From assembly GCF_012974865.1 (NCBI RefSeq), contig NZ_CP043633.1:2849501-2913500 (forward strand): DNA of 64,000 bases. Reading direction: 5' to 3'. The notes under the pieces were generated by a model. It worked only from the letters and a program-made list of their open reading frames with translations, ran no database searches and was not told the DNA's origin. The position numbers and the translations under genes were made by a program. Position 1 is the first letter of the stretch; each line of letters starts with the position of its first letter. Of the stretch, positions 9,640 to 17,664 are shown piece by piece. Source of the stretch: Nonlabens sp. Ci31 (GTDB taxonomy: Bacteria > Bacteroidota > Bacteroidia > Flavobacteriales > Flavobacteriaceae).

Positions 9640-10377
9640 TCAAACTCCATCTTTCTGATTTTTAGTTATTTTAGGTTTTATACGATTACGATATTTCCCT
9701 GGTCTACGTTCAAATTTCCGATTAGGTCTTATAGGCACTAAATTTGATTTGAATAATAATTTAAGTTCTTCTACAATATCTGTTTCAACTGATTGTTCTT
9801 CCAAAAACAGTGTTACAATTCTATTTTTTAATAGCCCGTAAGACACATTGGTATTTACCTTGTAATCATATTTCTTAGTCTGATTACCTTCCTTAATTTC
9901 ATCTTCTAATTCACTAACTATTAATGTTTGTACATTACTGACAAATAATGCAGCTTTAAAATCTTGAAGAATACTTAGGTTTGAGTAACCTGAAAAATGT
10001 TCTACTTTCAATTTATTTTTAAGCTCATCATAAAAAGTTTCTACTCTCCAGCGCTTAAAATAGAGCTGTTTAAACTCATTAGTTGAGTATAAGTTACTAT
10101 TTGCTAAAGATGTTATCAAAATCTCAACCTGACCTTTTCCTAATTCTACCCTAACAAGTCTAACTTTAATAGGCGTATTTCGAGTGTATTGTTTGTCTGA
10201 AAGCTTTGCGTTTTTCCCTGGATACATTTCAGTAACAATAGATTTTTTACCGCTCTTTTCAAAATCCTTAATTAGACCGCTAAAACCTATCTTAACTCTC
10301 ATTACATAATTTAATCCTCTATCAAGATGTTGATTAATGAAATCATACGAAGGGTAACCTCTATCATAAATTATCAA
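9640..10377 (-). pseudogene. IS4-type DDE transposase, N-terminally truncated
   Basis: A 245-residue C-terminal part of an IS4-superfamily transposase. The second catalytic Asp region (IIYDRGYPSYDF) and the Y-(2)-R-(3)-E-(6)-K signature (YFKRWRVETFYDELKNK) are present; the N-terminal part with the first catalytic Asp is absent, because the frame ends abruptly at the REP element at 10383. It is therefore an inactive remnant. REP sequence lies on both sides (9599 and 10383), so the insertion or its decay may have involved recombination between REPs. No clean terminal inverted repeats could be paired by eye. Confidence 0.8.
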
Positions 10378-10382
10378 ATCAT

Positions 10383-10457
10383 CCCAGCTGGCGCGAGCGT
10401 CACGCTCGTGATCTACACAACATGAAGAATAAAAAGGAAAGCTAGCAATGGCTTTCC
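10383..10457 (+). repeat. REP + hairpin module 1
   Basis: REP element with a perfect 7-bp inverted repeat around one base (CGAGCGT-C-ACGCTCG), then GATCTACAC, then hairpin GGAAAGC..GCTTTCC at 10436-10457. The left end joins the truncated IS4 transposase. Confidence 0.85.
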
Positions 10458-10502
10458 TTGGTAGTGTAAATTAAACTCTGTCTGACATTTATTTTTTCAT
10501 TT

Positions 10503-10589
10503 CCCAGCTGGTGCAAGCGCCTCGCTTGTGATCTACACAGCAAGAGTTAAGAAAGAAAAAGGAAAGCTAGCGATGGTTTTCCTTTTTTT
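10503..10589 (+). repeat. REP + terminator module 2
   Basis: REP variant with CAAGCG/CGCTTG stem, GATCTACAC tail, then terminator GGAAAGCTAGCGATGGTTTTCC plus T7 ending at 10589. Lies 40 bp before the truncated RHS cassette 2. Confidence 0.85.
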
Positions 10590-10630
10590 AGGGAACATGA
10601 TTAAATCGAAGCCATATTTTTAAATACCTC

Positions 10631-11852
10631 ATGAACCTCTCTGCCAAAGATCGTTTTGCCGGCGATCAAAAAATCAACTACATTTATGATGCAGCAGGAA
10701 TAAAAATGCAAAAAAGAGTGTACCACGCCACGTCACATACCGTGCCTATTAAAATCACCAGCTATGCGGGTAACTACATCTATGAAAAAGACAACTCTGG
10801 TGAGAAGCTTTCGTTCTTCTCCCATCCAGAGGGTTATGTAGAGAAGAACGGAAGTACATACAGTTATGTCTATCAATATAAAGACCACTTAAATAACATA
10901 AGACTTTCTTATTCAGATATTAACGGAGGTGGTTCTGTAGATTCTTCTGAAATCAAAGAAGAGAATAATTATTATCCCTTTGGTGGAAAATTAAAAGGCT
11001 TTAATAATGTGATTACTGGGCGTGACCATAAATATGGTTTTGGTGGTAAAGAAGAACAAGATGAACTTGGATTAGAATGGATGGACTTCCATGCTAGAAA
11101 TTATGATGCAAGTCTAGGTAGGTGGATGAATATTGATCCAATGGCTGAAAAATTCTATGATTTTACTCCATATAACTATGCGAATAATAACCCTATTTAT
11201 TTATTGATCCTGATGGGATGGAGTCTAAAGATTGGGTTTACAAAGACGGAGGTTATTATTGGGATGAAAATATTAATGCAGCTGATGAAGTTCCGGAGAA
11301 TAGCGGAATAGAATATGTTGGTGAAAACAGATCAGATGTGGATCAGCATTATGATAATAGAAGCAGTTGGGATGCTATAAAAACAGGTGGTAAAAATGTG
11401 GATGAACAATCGTATTATAACTATGTTAATAAAACTATAAATAAGAATTTGAATAGGGCTATCAATAGCGCAAATACACAAAATCCTGTTTATATTTTTG
11501 AAGGGATTAGAGGTTTGAATCATGATCAAAAAATGTATTCTACTAACAGTGCATCTAATACAGCCAAAACTTTAAAGGTTTTCAATTAGAATTTGACGGT
11601 TATGAAGCAACCGTGGGGAGAGGTGTGTTGTTAACAACTGGTAAAAGAACCACTTTTAGAGAAATGCATACTATTCATATGGTTAAATTTAAGGAGCAAA
11701 CTTATAATGGTAGACCTTCGAATGTAAAACTTCCTTTAATGATAAATCTCTATGGTCCGCAACGCAGAGATGTCGATGCTATAGGGACTATATATTTATC
11801 TCGTGACTATTTAGATTACTTTGACAATGTACGGAAAAATGGTAGTCATTAA
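10631..11852 (+). pseudogene. RHS C-terminal cassette 2, two frameshifts
   Basis: A displaced RHS tip: about 190 residues of RHS-associated core (DAAGIKMQKRV, then YYPFGG, then FGGKEEQDELGLEW, then LGRWMNIDP, then NNPIY) followed by a toxin tip. Two frame breaks are visible. At about 11203, NNPIY runs into LLILMGW; one extra T would restore FIDPDGMES. At about 11574, the frame changes near KTLK and continues as GFQLEFDGYE. Restored, the tip would run from about 11206 to 11852 (about 215 residues) and has no motif I recognise. Both breaks lie in homopolymer runs, so sequencing error is an alternative to decay. The only start is an internal RHS methionine, with no promoter box. A candidate immunity gene follows 15 bp downstream. 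Confidence 0.8.
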
Positions 11853-11867
11853 AAACACATAAGCAAT

Positions 11868-12290
11868 ATGAATAGTAAAAAAATTATTTTGGGAATTTTG
11901 ACAGCATTGATCATATTATTTATAACGATAATTTATGTAAAATGGTCGTTTTGGAATGAAATTGAAAATGATAAATATCTCATAGGTAGTTTACAATTTT
12001 ATATTAGTGATTATAATGATTTAAATAATGAAAACCCTGATAAAACTAAAATTAAAGACTTTTTAAACAGAAATAATAAAAATTTAAAATTAACAAACAA
12101 CGATATCCATGTTACTGAAATGGATGGGCTTTTACTTATTAATATTAGAACTGATACTTCAATTTTAAATTCTTGGAATGAAGATAAAGGCAAAGTTAGC
12201 GAGGTTAATTATAACAATATAGAATCCTCTAACTCCTTTATTAAATTTTTAATTAATGATCAAAGTACATATACGTTGTATCTAAATTAA
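11868..12290 (+). CDS. Candidate immunity protein for RHS cassette 2 (membrane-anchored)
   Basis: 140 residues, no recognised family. Residues about 5-24 form one transmembrane or signal-anchor helix (IILGILTALIILFITIIYV), followed by a polar domain of about 110 residues rich in Asn, Asp and Lys (DLNNENPDKTKIKDFLNRN). Placed 15 bp after the broken RHS tip, as expected for an immunity gene. The frame is intact while the toxin frame is broken, a common decay order in orphan modules. The function is inferred from position only. Confidence 0.58.
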   Translation: MNSKKIILGILTALIILFITIIYVKWSFWNEIENDKYLIGSLQFYISDYNDLNNENPDKTKIKDFLNRNNKNLKLTNNDIHVTEMDGLLLINIRTDTSILNSWNEDKGKVSEVNYNNIESSNSFIKFLINDQSTYTLYLN

Positions 12291-12371
12291 GGGTAGTGTT
12301 GCTCTGCAACCAACTAGAATATTTGGTAATGGTTCCCGCTAGAGCCAATGGTGAAGTTCCAAAATCAAATC

Positions 12372-12446
12372 CCCAGCTGGCGCGAGCGTCACGCTCGTGA
12401 TCTACACAACATGAAGAATAAAAAGGAAAGCTAGCAATGGCTTTCC
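12372..12446 (+). repeat. REP + hairpin module 3
   Basis: Same REP and GGAAAGC..GCTTTCC hairpin as at 10383, part of the 409-bp duplication. Confidence 0.85.
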
Positions 12447-12491
12447 TTGGTAGTGTAAATTAAACTCTGTCTGACATTTATTTTTTCATTT

Positions 12492-12578
12492 CCCAGCTGG
12501 TGCAAGCGCCTCGCTTGTTATCTACACAGCAAGAGTTAAGAAAGAAAAAGGAAAGCTAGCGATGGTTTTCCTTTTTTT
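12492..12578 (+). repeat. REP + terminator module 4
   Basis: Same as module 2 (10503-10589) with one base change in the REP (CTTGTTATC for CTTGTGATC); terminator hairpin and T7 intact. Confidence 0.85.
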
Positions 12579-12619
12579 AGGGAACATGATTAAATCGAAG
12601 CCATATTTTTAAATACCTC

Positions 12620-13849
12620 ATGAACCTCTCTGCCAAAGATCGTTTTGCCGGCGATCAAAAAATCAACTACATTTATGATGCAGCAGGAATAAAAATGCAA
12701 AAAAGAGTGTACCACGCCACGTCACATACCGTGCCTATTAAAATCACCAGCTATGCGGGTAACTACATCTATGAAAAAGAATCCACCACAGAATCTCTAC
12801 AATTTTTCTCCTATCCAGAAGGCTACGTAGAGAAGAATGGATCAAGCTTTGACTATGTATATCAATACAAAGACCATCTTAAAAATGTAAGACTTTCTTA
12901 TTCAGATAGTAACAATGACGGATCGATAGATGCAGCAACAGAAATCATATCGGAGAAAAATTATTATCCATTTGGATTGACTCACAAAGGATATAACAAT
13001 GTTATAAGCGGTAACTCAAATGCAGCTGCTGATAAATTTGGTTTTGGTGGTAAAGAATTACAGGATGAACTAGGTTTGGAATGGATGGATTTTCATGCTA
13101 GGAATTATGATGCTAGTTTGGGTAGGTGGATGAATGTAGATCCACTGGCGGAGAAGTTTGTTGCTTGGAGTCCGTATGTTTACGTTCACAATAATCCAAT
13201 TAATATGACTGACCCTACTGGTATGGAAGCAGAATGGGTTCCAGACCAAAACGGAAACTTAATAGCGCAAGCTGGAGATAACGCAGCTAGTCTTGCTAAA
13301 CATCTGAATATATCTGAAAGTAAAGCTTCTAATATGATTAATAGCCAAAATCTAACTAGAGATAATTATGTTGAAAGTGATCCTAGTGTAACTAAAGATC
13401 AAACTCTTATTGTTGATAACATTATGACCAGAGGAACTGATTCAGAAACTGATACAAGCGATAAAACATCTTACCAATATAATTGTCATGATTGTTCGAA
13501 AGCAGTTGTTACAGGAGAGGAATTGAGCTCTAGTATGACAAGTAGAGGTGCGCCGTCTTTAGCAGACCCTATTTTCACTACAAGAAAGGATAAAAATTAT
13601 AAAGAATCTACAACTGAAGTTACAGCAAACGAAGCTGTTTTTGGACAAACAGTAATAACTATAGGTACTTTACATTCTGTAGTTTATTATGGTAAAAGTC
13701 AGGATGGTACAGTCTATGCTTTCACTAAAGAAGGGCATAGTAGTTTTGTTAAACCAAGGGTGGAGAAGCTTTCAGATATATACAACCGACATAACGCAAC
13801 AACTAAAGGTGATGAAAAAATTAGGTATTTTAATCATAATAGTAATTAG
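12620..13849 (+). CDS. RHS C-terminal cassette 3 with a Cys/His peptidase-like toxin tip
   Basis: A displaced RHS tip of 409 codons from an internal methionine. Residues 1-200 are RHS-associated core (YYPFGLTHKGYNNVISG, then FGGKELQDELGLEW, then LGRWMNVDPLAEKF, then NNPINMTDPTG). The tip begins at about residue 205. It has a short LysM-like stretch (NLIAQAGDNAASLAKHLNIS), then YNCHDCSKAV with Cys289 and Cys292, and a later HSVVYYGKSQDGTVY with His352. A Cys followed by His-x-V-x-Y-Y-G resembles the layout of papain-fold amidase/peptidase toxins (NlpC/P60-like); this is inference. The frame is intact and the candidate immunity gene overlaps its 3' end. No promoter box is seen, so it is probably a silent donor cassette. 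Confidence 0.8.
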   Translation: MNLSAKDRFAGDQKINYIYDAAGIKMQKRVYHATSHTVPIKITSYAGNYIYEKESTTESLQFFSYPEGYVEKNGSSFDYVYQYKDHLKNVRLSYSDSNNDGSIDAATEIISEKNYYPFGLTHKGYNNVISGNSNAAADKFGFGGKELQDELGLEWMDFHARNYDASLGRWMNVDPLAEKFVAWSPYVYVHNNPINMTDPTGMEAEWVPDQNGNLIAQAGDNAASLAKHLNISESKASNMINSQNLTRDNYVESDPSVTKDQTLIVDNIMTRGTDSETDTSDKTSYQYNCHDCSKAVVTGEELSSSMTSRGAPSLADPIFTTRKDKNYKESTTEVTANEAVFGQTVITIGTLHSVVYYGKSQDGTVYAFTKEGHSSFVKPRVEKLSDIYNRHNATTKGDEKIRYFNHNSN

Positions 13850-14354
13850 TTTTTATAACTGTAAATCAACAGATGAAAACCCAATTACTGACGATAAATT
13901 AGGCTTAGTGTTTAAATTTCGTTCAGATGTTTTAAGATTTGAGGATTATCAAATTTGTAAGGATATAAATGACGGATTTTACATAGGTTTACCTTATTCA
14001 GAGATTAAGGGTAAAAAAATGGATTTACTAAATTCTATTTCTTTTATAAAATCTGATACAATCTTAATTAGAGCTCTTCCTTTACAGGTTTCAGTAAGTA
14101 ATTATCCCAAATCAGATGCTTTAGTTACAACTTCTAATGACAAAAAGAATCTATTAGGCTATAAGGATGATGATGATATTTTTTGGTTTTCTTTTATAAG
14201 TAATCCCAAAAGACCATATAATATTAATATTCTATCTGATGAGAATCAAATCAAAAATTGCATAAAATGGGAAAATGTAAAGTCTATTAAAAGTTTTAAT
14301 GGAAAAGATATAAATGAATCTGATCTTATAATTAATCAAAATGTCTCACAATAG
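13812..14354 (+). CDS. Candidate immunity lipoprotein for RHS cassette 3
   Basis: 180 residues, no recognised family. The frame is open further upstream, but the ATG at 13812 gives a clean export signal (KKLGILIIIVISFYNCKS) with a Cys at a lipobox-like position, so this start is preferred. It overlaps the toxin gene by 38 bp, implying translational coupling. The mature part is acidic and Lys/Asn-rich with beta-strand character (KSDTILIRALPLQVSVSNY). A hairpin terminator of the GGAAAG type lies 27 bp downstream. Immunity function is inferred from position and export signal. Confidence 0.6.
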   Translation: MKKLGILIIIVISFYNCKSTDENPITDDKLGLVFKFRSDVLRFEDYQICKDINDGFYIGLPYSEIKGKKMDLLNSISFIKSDTILIRALPLQVSVSNYPKSDALVTTSNDKKNLLGYKDDDDIFWFSFISNPKRPYNINILSDENQIKNCIKWENVKSIKSFNGKDINESDLIINQNVSQ

Positions 14355-14380
14355 TTGATATGGTTTTTATAACCTTATAA

Positions 14381-14408
14381 GGAAAGTCAAAAACGGTTTT
14401 CCTTTTTT
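14381..14408 (+). terminator. GGAAAG-type terminator after cassette 3
   Basis: GGAAAGTCAAAAACGGTTTTCC followed by a T run. It is the same hairpin family as in the REP modules, here without an adjacent REP. Confidence 0.8.
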
Positions 14409-14420
14409 CATGCACTAAAA

Positions 14421-14525
14421 TCAAGCTAAAAACCGTTCCATTAGTTTTTCCAACACCTCTGTATCTCTTTGAGCCAATTTAGAAGATTTTGCAGCGAGTT
14501 GTTCGAGTTTGCTAGGCGTTGCAAC
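14421..14525 (-). pseudogene. C-terminal remnant of an unidentified gene (copy 1)
   Basis: On the minus strand about 34 codons end in a TGA at 14421. The peptide is helical (SKLEQLAAKSSKLAQRD, then EVLEKLMERFLA). The nucleotide sequence is repeated at 15888-15992. No start, no identifiable domain; possibly the tail of a lost island gene. Confidence 0.3.
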
Positions 14526-14582
14526 TCATCAAAACCGCAACAAAAGTGTTCCAAAGTTGGGACAAGTGCCTTAAATAAAAAG

Positions 14583-14982
14583 GTTCTCCAATAGAAACGG
14601 AGGTTTTAAAGAAATATACTTAGAAACTAACTATAGTTATGCTGATACAAACGGCAACATGACTCAGGATAACAATAAAGGAATCAGACTAGAAATAGCC
14701 AGGAATAACAACGTACAAAACGAACAACTTTTAATACCACAAAACTACTTTAATGACCTGATCGGAAAGAGCATTATAAAATGACTAAAAAAGATCAATA
14801 GCAAAGCAGGAAACGTGAATCATCTGCGAGCATCCGTAATCGTGAATTGGTTGAAACAGCACAACATCAGAAAAGTCCAATATCTAGCGGGCCATAAGTT
14901 TATCAGTTCTACAGAAAAATACAAACAGAACCATCTTGAAAGTCTGCAAGATGCCGTAAACGAGTTTCATCCGTTATCCTAA
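14583..14982 (+). pseudogene. RHS-core / tyrosine-recombinase chimera, copy 1
   Basis: The first ~35 codons are RHS sequence (NRNGGFKEIYLETNYSY, then GNMTQDNNKGI). They run in frame into the C-terminus of a tyrosine recombinase (RLEIARNN, then LLIPQNYFNDLIGKSIIK). A stop interrupts at about 14782, after which the catalytic region continues: HLRASVIVNWLKQ (Arg), LAGHKF (His) and SSTEKY (Tyr nucleophile), ending in HPLS. The catalytic N-terminal domain is missing, so this is not functional. The same join occurs at 16047 and 20198. A well-formed promoter and an ORF6N gene follow. Confidence 0.75.
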
Positions 14983-15011
14983 AAGTCAGTATCAAATAAT
15001 CACAATAATAA

Positions 15012-15019
15012 TATCTTTG
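15012..15019 (+). promoter_or_regulatory. TAnnTTTG promoter box for ORF6N gene 1
   Basis: TATCTTTG ends 4 nt before the ATG at 15024, implying a leaderless or nearly leaderless mRNA. Confidence 0.65.
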
Positions 15020-15023
15020 CAGC

Positions 15024-15551
15024 ATGAGTAAAAAAGAAATCTCCATACCAGAAGAAATAATTGCTAATAAAATACACTTGATAAGAGAACAGAAAGTAAT
15101 GTTGGATAAAGACCTAGCAGAACTTTATCAAGTTGAAACCAAGCAACTCAAACGCCAAGTTAGAAGAAATATAGATCGTTTTCCTGAAGATTTTATGATC
15201 GAACTGGATCAAGAAGAGTTTACAAACTTGAGGAGCCAATCTGGCACCTCAAAATGGGGCGGAACAAGATATGCTCCTATGGCTTTTACTGAGCAAGGAG
15301 TTGCAATGTTATCAAGTGTTTTAAGTAGCCCAACGGCCATAAAAGTACACATCCAAATCATAAGAGTATTTACCAAGATCCGAGAAGTTCTAAAAAATCA
15401 TAGCGATTTACTTTTACGAATGGAAAAGCTAGAAAGAAATACCAGTAAACACGATATGCAAATTTCACAGGTTTTTGATCTCATAAAACAGTTGGTAAAA
15501 CAAGAAGAAGCTCCACGTACACAAATCGGTTACAAAAAAGATAACAAATAA
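15024..15551 (+). CDS. ORF6N-domain DNA-binding protein 1
   Basis: 175 residues. Residues about 10-100 form an ORF6N domain (IHLIREQKVMLDKDLAELY, then RFPEDFMIELDQEE, then MAFTEQGVAMLSSVL), a putative DNA-binding domain common in phage and mobile-element antirepressor-like proteins. Residues about 125-160 form a coiled coil (LLLRMEKLERNTSKHDMQIS). The second copy at 20640 has nearly identical 5' and 3' ends but a divergent centre. Its own promoter box suggests expression. Function in the island (regulation or immunity to phage) is unknown. Confidence 0.85.
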   Translation: MSKKEISIPEEIIANKIHLIREQKVMLDKDLAELYQVETKQLKRQVRRNIDRFPEDFMIELDQEEFTNLRSQSGTSKWGGTRYAPMAFTEQGVAMLSSVLSSPTAIKVHIQIIRVFTKIREVLKNHSDLLLRMEKLERNTSKHDMQISQVFDLIKQLVKQEEAPRTQIGYKKDNK

Positions 15552-15758
15552 AAAGCCAGAAGATTTCTATGGTCTTGTCGATAGGATGAATCAACCTCTT
15601 GACTTTTGCGCATGGTTCAAAGAATATAGTTTACAAAAATGTAAAGACTATATGATCGACATTAGTAAACCAGTTCCATTAACTCACTATAAAAAATATA
15701 AATAGAAATGGTAAGCAACACTTCATACATTTGGGCAAAAAAATAAAGTAATAATAGC
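15552..15758 (+). pseudogene. 3' fragment of the 17665 lipoprotein gene
   Basis: About 200 bp starting right after the ORF6N stop are close to 17995-18200, the C-terminal third of the lipoprotein at 17665-18192 (PEDFYGLVDRMNQ, then CKDYMID). A few substitutions and a frame break (TATAAAAAATATAAATAG) show decay. It is followed by a degenerate REP and a GGAAAG terminator, the same order as after the intact gene. Confidence 0.75.
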
Positions 15759-15764
15759 AAAGTC

Positions 15765-15876
15765 CTCTGCTGGCGCCAGTCTACAAAGTCGCTAGTGCTA
15801 GTTTTTAACTAGTACCGTACTGAGTAAAAACGATGTAATCAATAAAAGGAAAGTCATAAACGGCTTTCCTTTTTTT
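15765..15876 (+). repeat. Degenerate REP + GGAAAG terminator
   Basis: CTGCTGGCGCCAGTCTACA looks like a REP that has lost its central palindrome. It is followed by a CTAGT..ACTAG inverted repeat and the terminator GGAAAG..CTTTCC plus T7 (15848-15876). The block recurs at 17303-17415. Confidence 0.7.
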
Positions 15877-15887
15877 AGGCGCTAAAA

Positions 15888-15992
15888 TCAAATTAAAAAC
15901 CGTTCCAATAGTTTTTCCAACACCTCTGTATCTTTTTGAGCCAATTTAGAAGATTTTGCAGCGAGTTGTTCGAGTTTGCTAGGCGTTGCAAC
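15888..15992 (-). pseudogene. C-terminal remnant of an unidentified gene (copy 2)
   Basis: Second copy of the minus-strand helical tail seen at 14421-14525, inside the larger repeat that also carries the RHS/recombinase chimera. Confidence 0.3.
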
Positions 15993-16046
15993 TCATCAAA
16001 ACCGCTACAAAAGTGTTCCAAGGTTGGGACAAGTGCCTTAAATAAA

Positions 16047-16448
16047 GGGTTCTCCAATAGAAACGGAGGTTTTAAAGAAATATACTTAGAAACTAACTAT
16101 AGTTATGCTGATGCAAACGGCAACATGACTTAGGATAACAATAAAGGAATCAGACTAGAAATAGCCAGGAATAACAACCTACAAAACGAACAACTTTTAA
16201 TACCACAAAACTACTTTAATGACCTGATCGGAAAGAGCATTATAAAAAGACTAAAAAAGATCAATAGCAAAGCAGGAAACGTGAATCATCTGCGAGCATC
16301 CGTAATCGTGAATTGGTTGAAACAGGACAACATCAGAAAAGTCCAATATCTAGCGGGCCATAAGTTTATCAGTTCTACAGAAAAATACAAACAGAACCAT
16401 CTTGAAAGTCTGCAAGATGCCGTAAATGAGTTTCATCCATTGAGATAA
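16047..16448 (+). pseudogene. RHS-core / tyrosine-recombinase chimera, copy 2
   Basis: Close to copy 1 over about 590 bp including upstream sequence. Here the recombinase part is uninterrupted (IIKRLKKINSK, then HLRASVIVNWLKQ, then LAGHKF, then SSTEKY, ending HPLR), but the RHS part has a stop (GNMT-stop-DNN). Catalytic Arg, His and Tyr are all visible. Without the N-terminal domain it cannot be an active recombinase. It ends 50 bp before yefM. Confidence 0.75.
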
Positions 16449-16484
16449 ATACTGAATAAAAGTACTTGATTAGGTACTTTTTAT

Positions 16485-16492
16485 TATCTTTG
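16485..16492 (+). promoter_or_regulatory. TAnnTTTG promoter box for yefM-yoeB
   Basis: TATCTTTG ends 4 nt before the ATG at 16497; likely leaderless. Upstream AGTACTTGATTAGGTACT is an inverted repeat that may be the autoregulatory operator. Confidence 0.6.
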
Positions 16493-16496
16493 CTTT

Positions 16497-16745
16497 ATGG
16501 AAACAGTAAATTATACAGACTTTCGTTCCAATCTGAAGCATTGGTTTGATAAAGTAGTCAATGATGTAAGCGATATCATTATCAAGCGTAAAAGTGGTAA
16601 AGACCTTGTTTTAATATCGTTAGACGAATACAACTCATTAAAGGAAACGACCTATTTGCTAACAGGAAAAAATAGAGATATTTTATTAAACTCTATCAAA
16701 GAACTTGAAGCAGGTAAAGGAGTTCAAAAAGGTTTAATAGAATAG
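16497..16745 (+). CDS. yefM: YefM/Phd-type antitoxin
   Basis: The 82-residue antitoxin of a type II pair. The N-terminal Phd/YefM fold is visible (VNYTDFRSNLKHWFDKV, then DIIIKRKSGKDLVLISLDEY), followed by the C-terminal toxin-binding segment (YLLTGKNRDILLNSIKELEAGKG). It neutralises YoeB and, in this family, represses its own promoter; an inverted repeat AGTAC..GTACT overlaps the promoter region at 16460-16480. The TAG stop is directly followed by the toxin ATG, so the two are co-translated. Such modules often stabilise genomic islands. Confidence 0.95.
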   Translation: METVNYTDFRSNLKHWFDKVVNDVSDIIIKRKSGKDLVLISLDEYNSLKETTYLLTGKNRDILLNSIKELEAGKGVQKGLIE

Positions 16746-17006
16746 ATGAAATTAACTTGGTCTACTTCTTCTTGGGAAGATTATTTGTATTGGCAGAAAG
16801 TCGATAAGAAAATCGTAAAACGAATTAATGAACTTATTAAAAGTTGTTTGCGAACACCTTTTGAAGGCATAGGAAAACCCGAAGCTTTAAAGGGCGATTT
16901 ACAGGGTTATTTGTCAAGACGAATAACATCAGAACATCGATTGGTTTACAAATACGAAAAAGAAGAAATCTTGATAGCAGCTTGTCGTTATCATTACGGG
17001 AAATAA
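16746..17006 (+). CDS. yoeB: YoeB-type mRNA interferase toxin
   Basis: 86 residues of the RelE/ParE superfamily, YoeB subgroup. Features are WSTSSWEDYLYWQKVDKK near the start, PFEGIGKPEALKGDLQGYLS in the middle and the catalytic tail RRITSEHRLVYKY..CRYHYGK. The family cleaves mRNA at the ribosome. The end residues Arg, His and Tyr match the catalytic set. It is intact, starts directly at the antitoxin stop, and would be expected to be active. An imperfect inverted-repeat block of unknown type follows at 17119-17275. Confidence 0.95.
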   Translation: MKLTWSTSSWEDYLYWQKVDKKIVKRINELIKSCLRTPFEGIGKPEALKGDLQGYLSRRITSEHRLVYKYEKEEILIAACRYHYGK

Positions 17007-17118
17007 ATCCCACACAAGATAAAGGCCAGATTATTGCCAAAAAAAGGCAAGAATCCTCTGTCTTTTATCCTGTTCCGCGCGCCACCACTTCTATGGTTTT
17101 TGGGTCACATTTTTTGTA

Positions 17119-17275
17119 GCCAACGCACAAACAGCACATTACGTTTTTAAAAAGATTTAGTTGTTTAAAGAAAGTTGTAATCTTAAAAAAGTAAAGAGCT
17201 GCGCCAACGCTCAAAAACAAAAAATCTGCCATAAAAACCACCCCAAGCTATGTTACATAATAGAAGTTATGTTCG
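17119..17275 (+). repeat. Long imperfect inverted-repeat block, copy 1
   Basis: Begins GCCAACGCAC, contains AGCACATTACGTTTTT with a complementary AAAAAAGTAAAGAGCTGC, a second GCCAACGC box, and ends CCCCAAGCTAT..TTACATAATAGAAGTTATGTTCG (inverted ACATAA/TTATGT). The same elements in the same order occur at 21171-21353. Nature unknown. Confidence 0.55.
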
Positions 17276-17302
17276 TACAAACGGAACTCTGCTACCTACA
17301 AG

Positions 17303-17415
17303 CCCCTGCTGGTCCCGGTCTACAAAGTCGCTAGTGCTCGTTTTTAACGAGTACCGTTATGAGTAAAAACGATGTAATCAATAAAAGGAAAGTCAAAAAC
17401 CACTTTCCTTTTTTT
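17303..17415 (+). repeat. Degenerate REP + GGAAAG terminator
   Basis: CCTGCTGGTCCCGGTCTACA, then CTCGTTTTTAACGAG and terminator GGAAAG..CTTTCC plus T7 (17387-17415). Second copy of the 15765-15876 block. Confidence 0.7.
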
Positions 17416-17447
17416 ATGCACTAAAATCAAGCTAAAAACCGTTCCAC

Positions 17448-17648
17448 GGCTAGCGCGAGCATCTTGCTCGTGCCCTCAAAGAAAAGTAAACTGATTTTTA
17501 TCTATTTTTACTGAAAAGAGTTGATGAGCCGAAACTAAAATACATACACGACAATCCTGTTGTATAAGGCTTTGTGACCAACCCAATAGATTGGAAATTG
17601 ATATAAATTAGATAGTGTGTACGAGCGAGACGCTCGCACCTGCTGGGG
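17448..17648 (+). mobile_element. Internally deleted RAYT derivative (MITE-like), 201 bp
   Basis: Carries both RAYT element ends: left REP (CTAGCGCGAGCATCTTGCTCGTG) and right REP (ACGAGCGAGACGCTCGCACC..GCTGGGG). Between them the transposase is reduced to its leader and a bit of its 3' end. The main deletion joins GAGCCGAAA to CTAAAATACATAC, with GAAA microhomology. A second deletion removed about 50 bp between two TTGGAAAT direct repeats near the 3' end. Not autonomous. Confidence 0.8.
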
Positions 17649-17664
17649 AAATAATACCTAAAAA

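Larger units (their letters stand above)
10383..10791 (+). repeat. 409-bp direct repeat, copy 1 (cassette head)
   Basis: Nearly identical to 12372-12780 (one G/T difference noticed, in the second REP). It covers two REP+hairpin modules and the first ~53 codons of the truncated RHS core. The two cassettes diverge directly after GNYIYEK. Confidence 0.9.
12372..12780 (+). repeat. 409-bp direct repeat, copy 2 (cassette head)
   Basis: Partner of 10383-10791, offset 1989 bp. It carries the same REPs, hairpins and RHS head and then diverges into a different RHS-core and tip. Confidence 0.9.

Noticed and set aside
13689-13811. Upstream part of the immunity frame at 13812
   Set aside because: This part only overlaps the RHS tip coding sequence in another frame; the ATG at 13812 starts a proper export signal.
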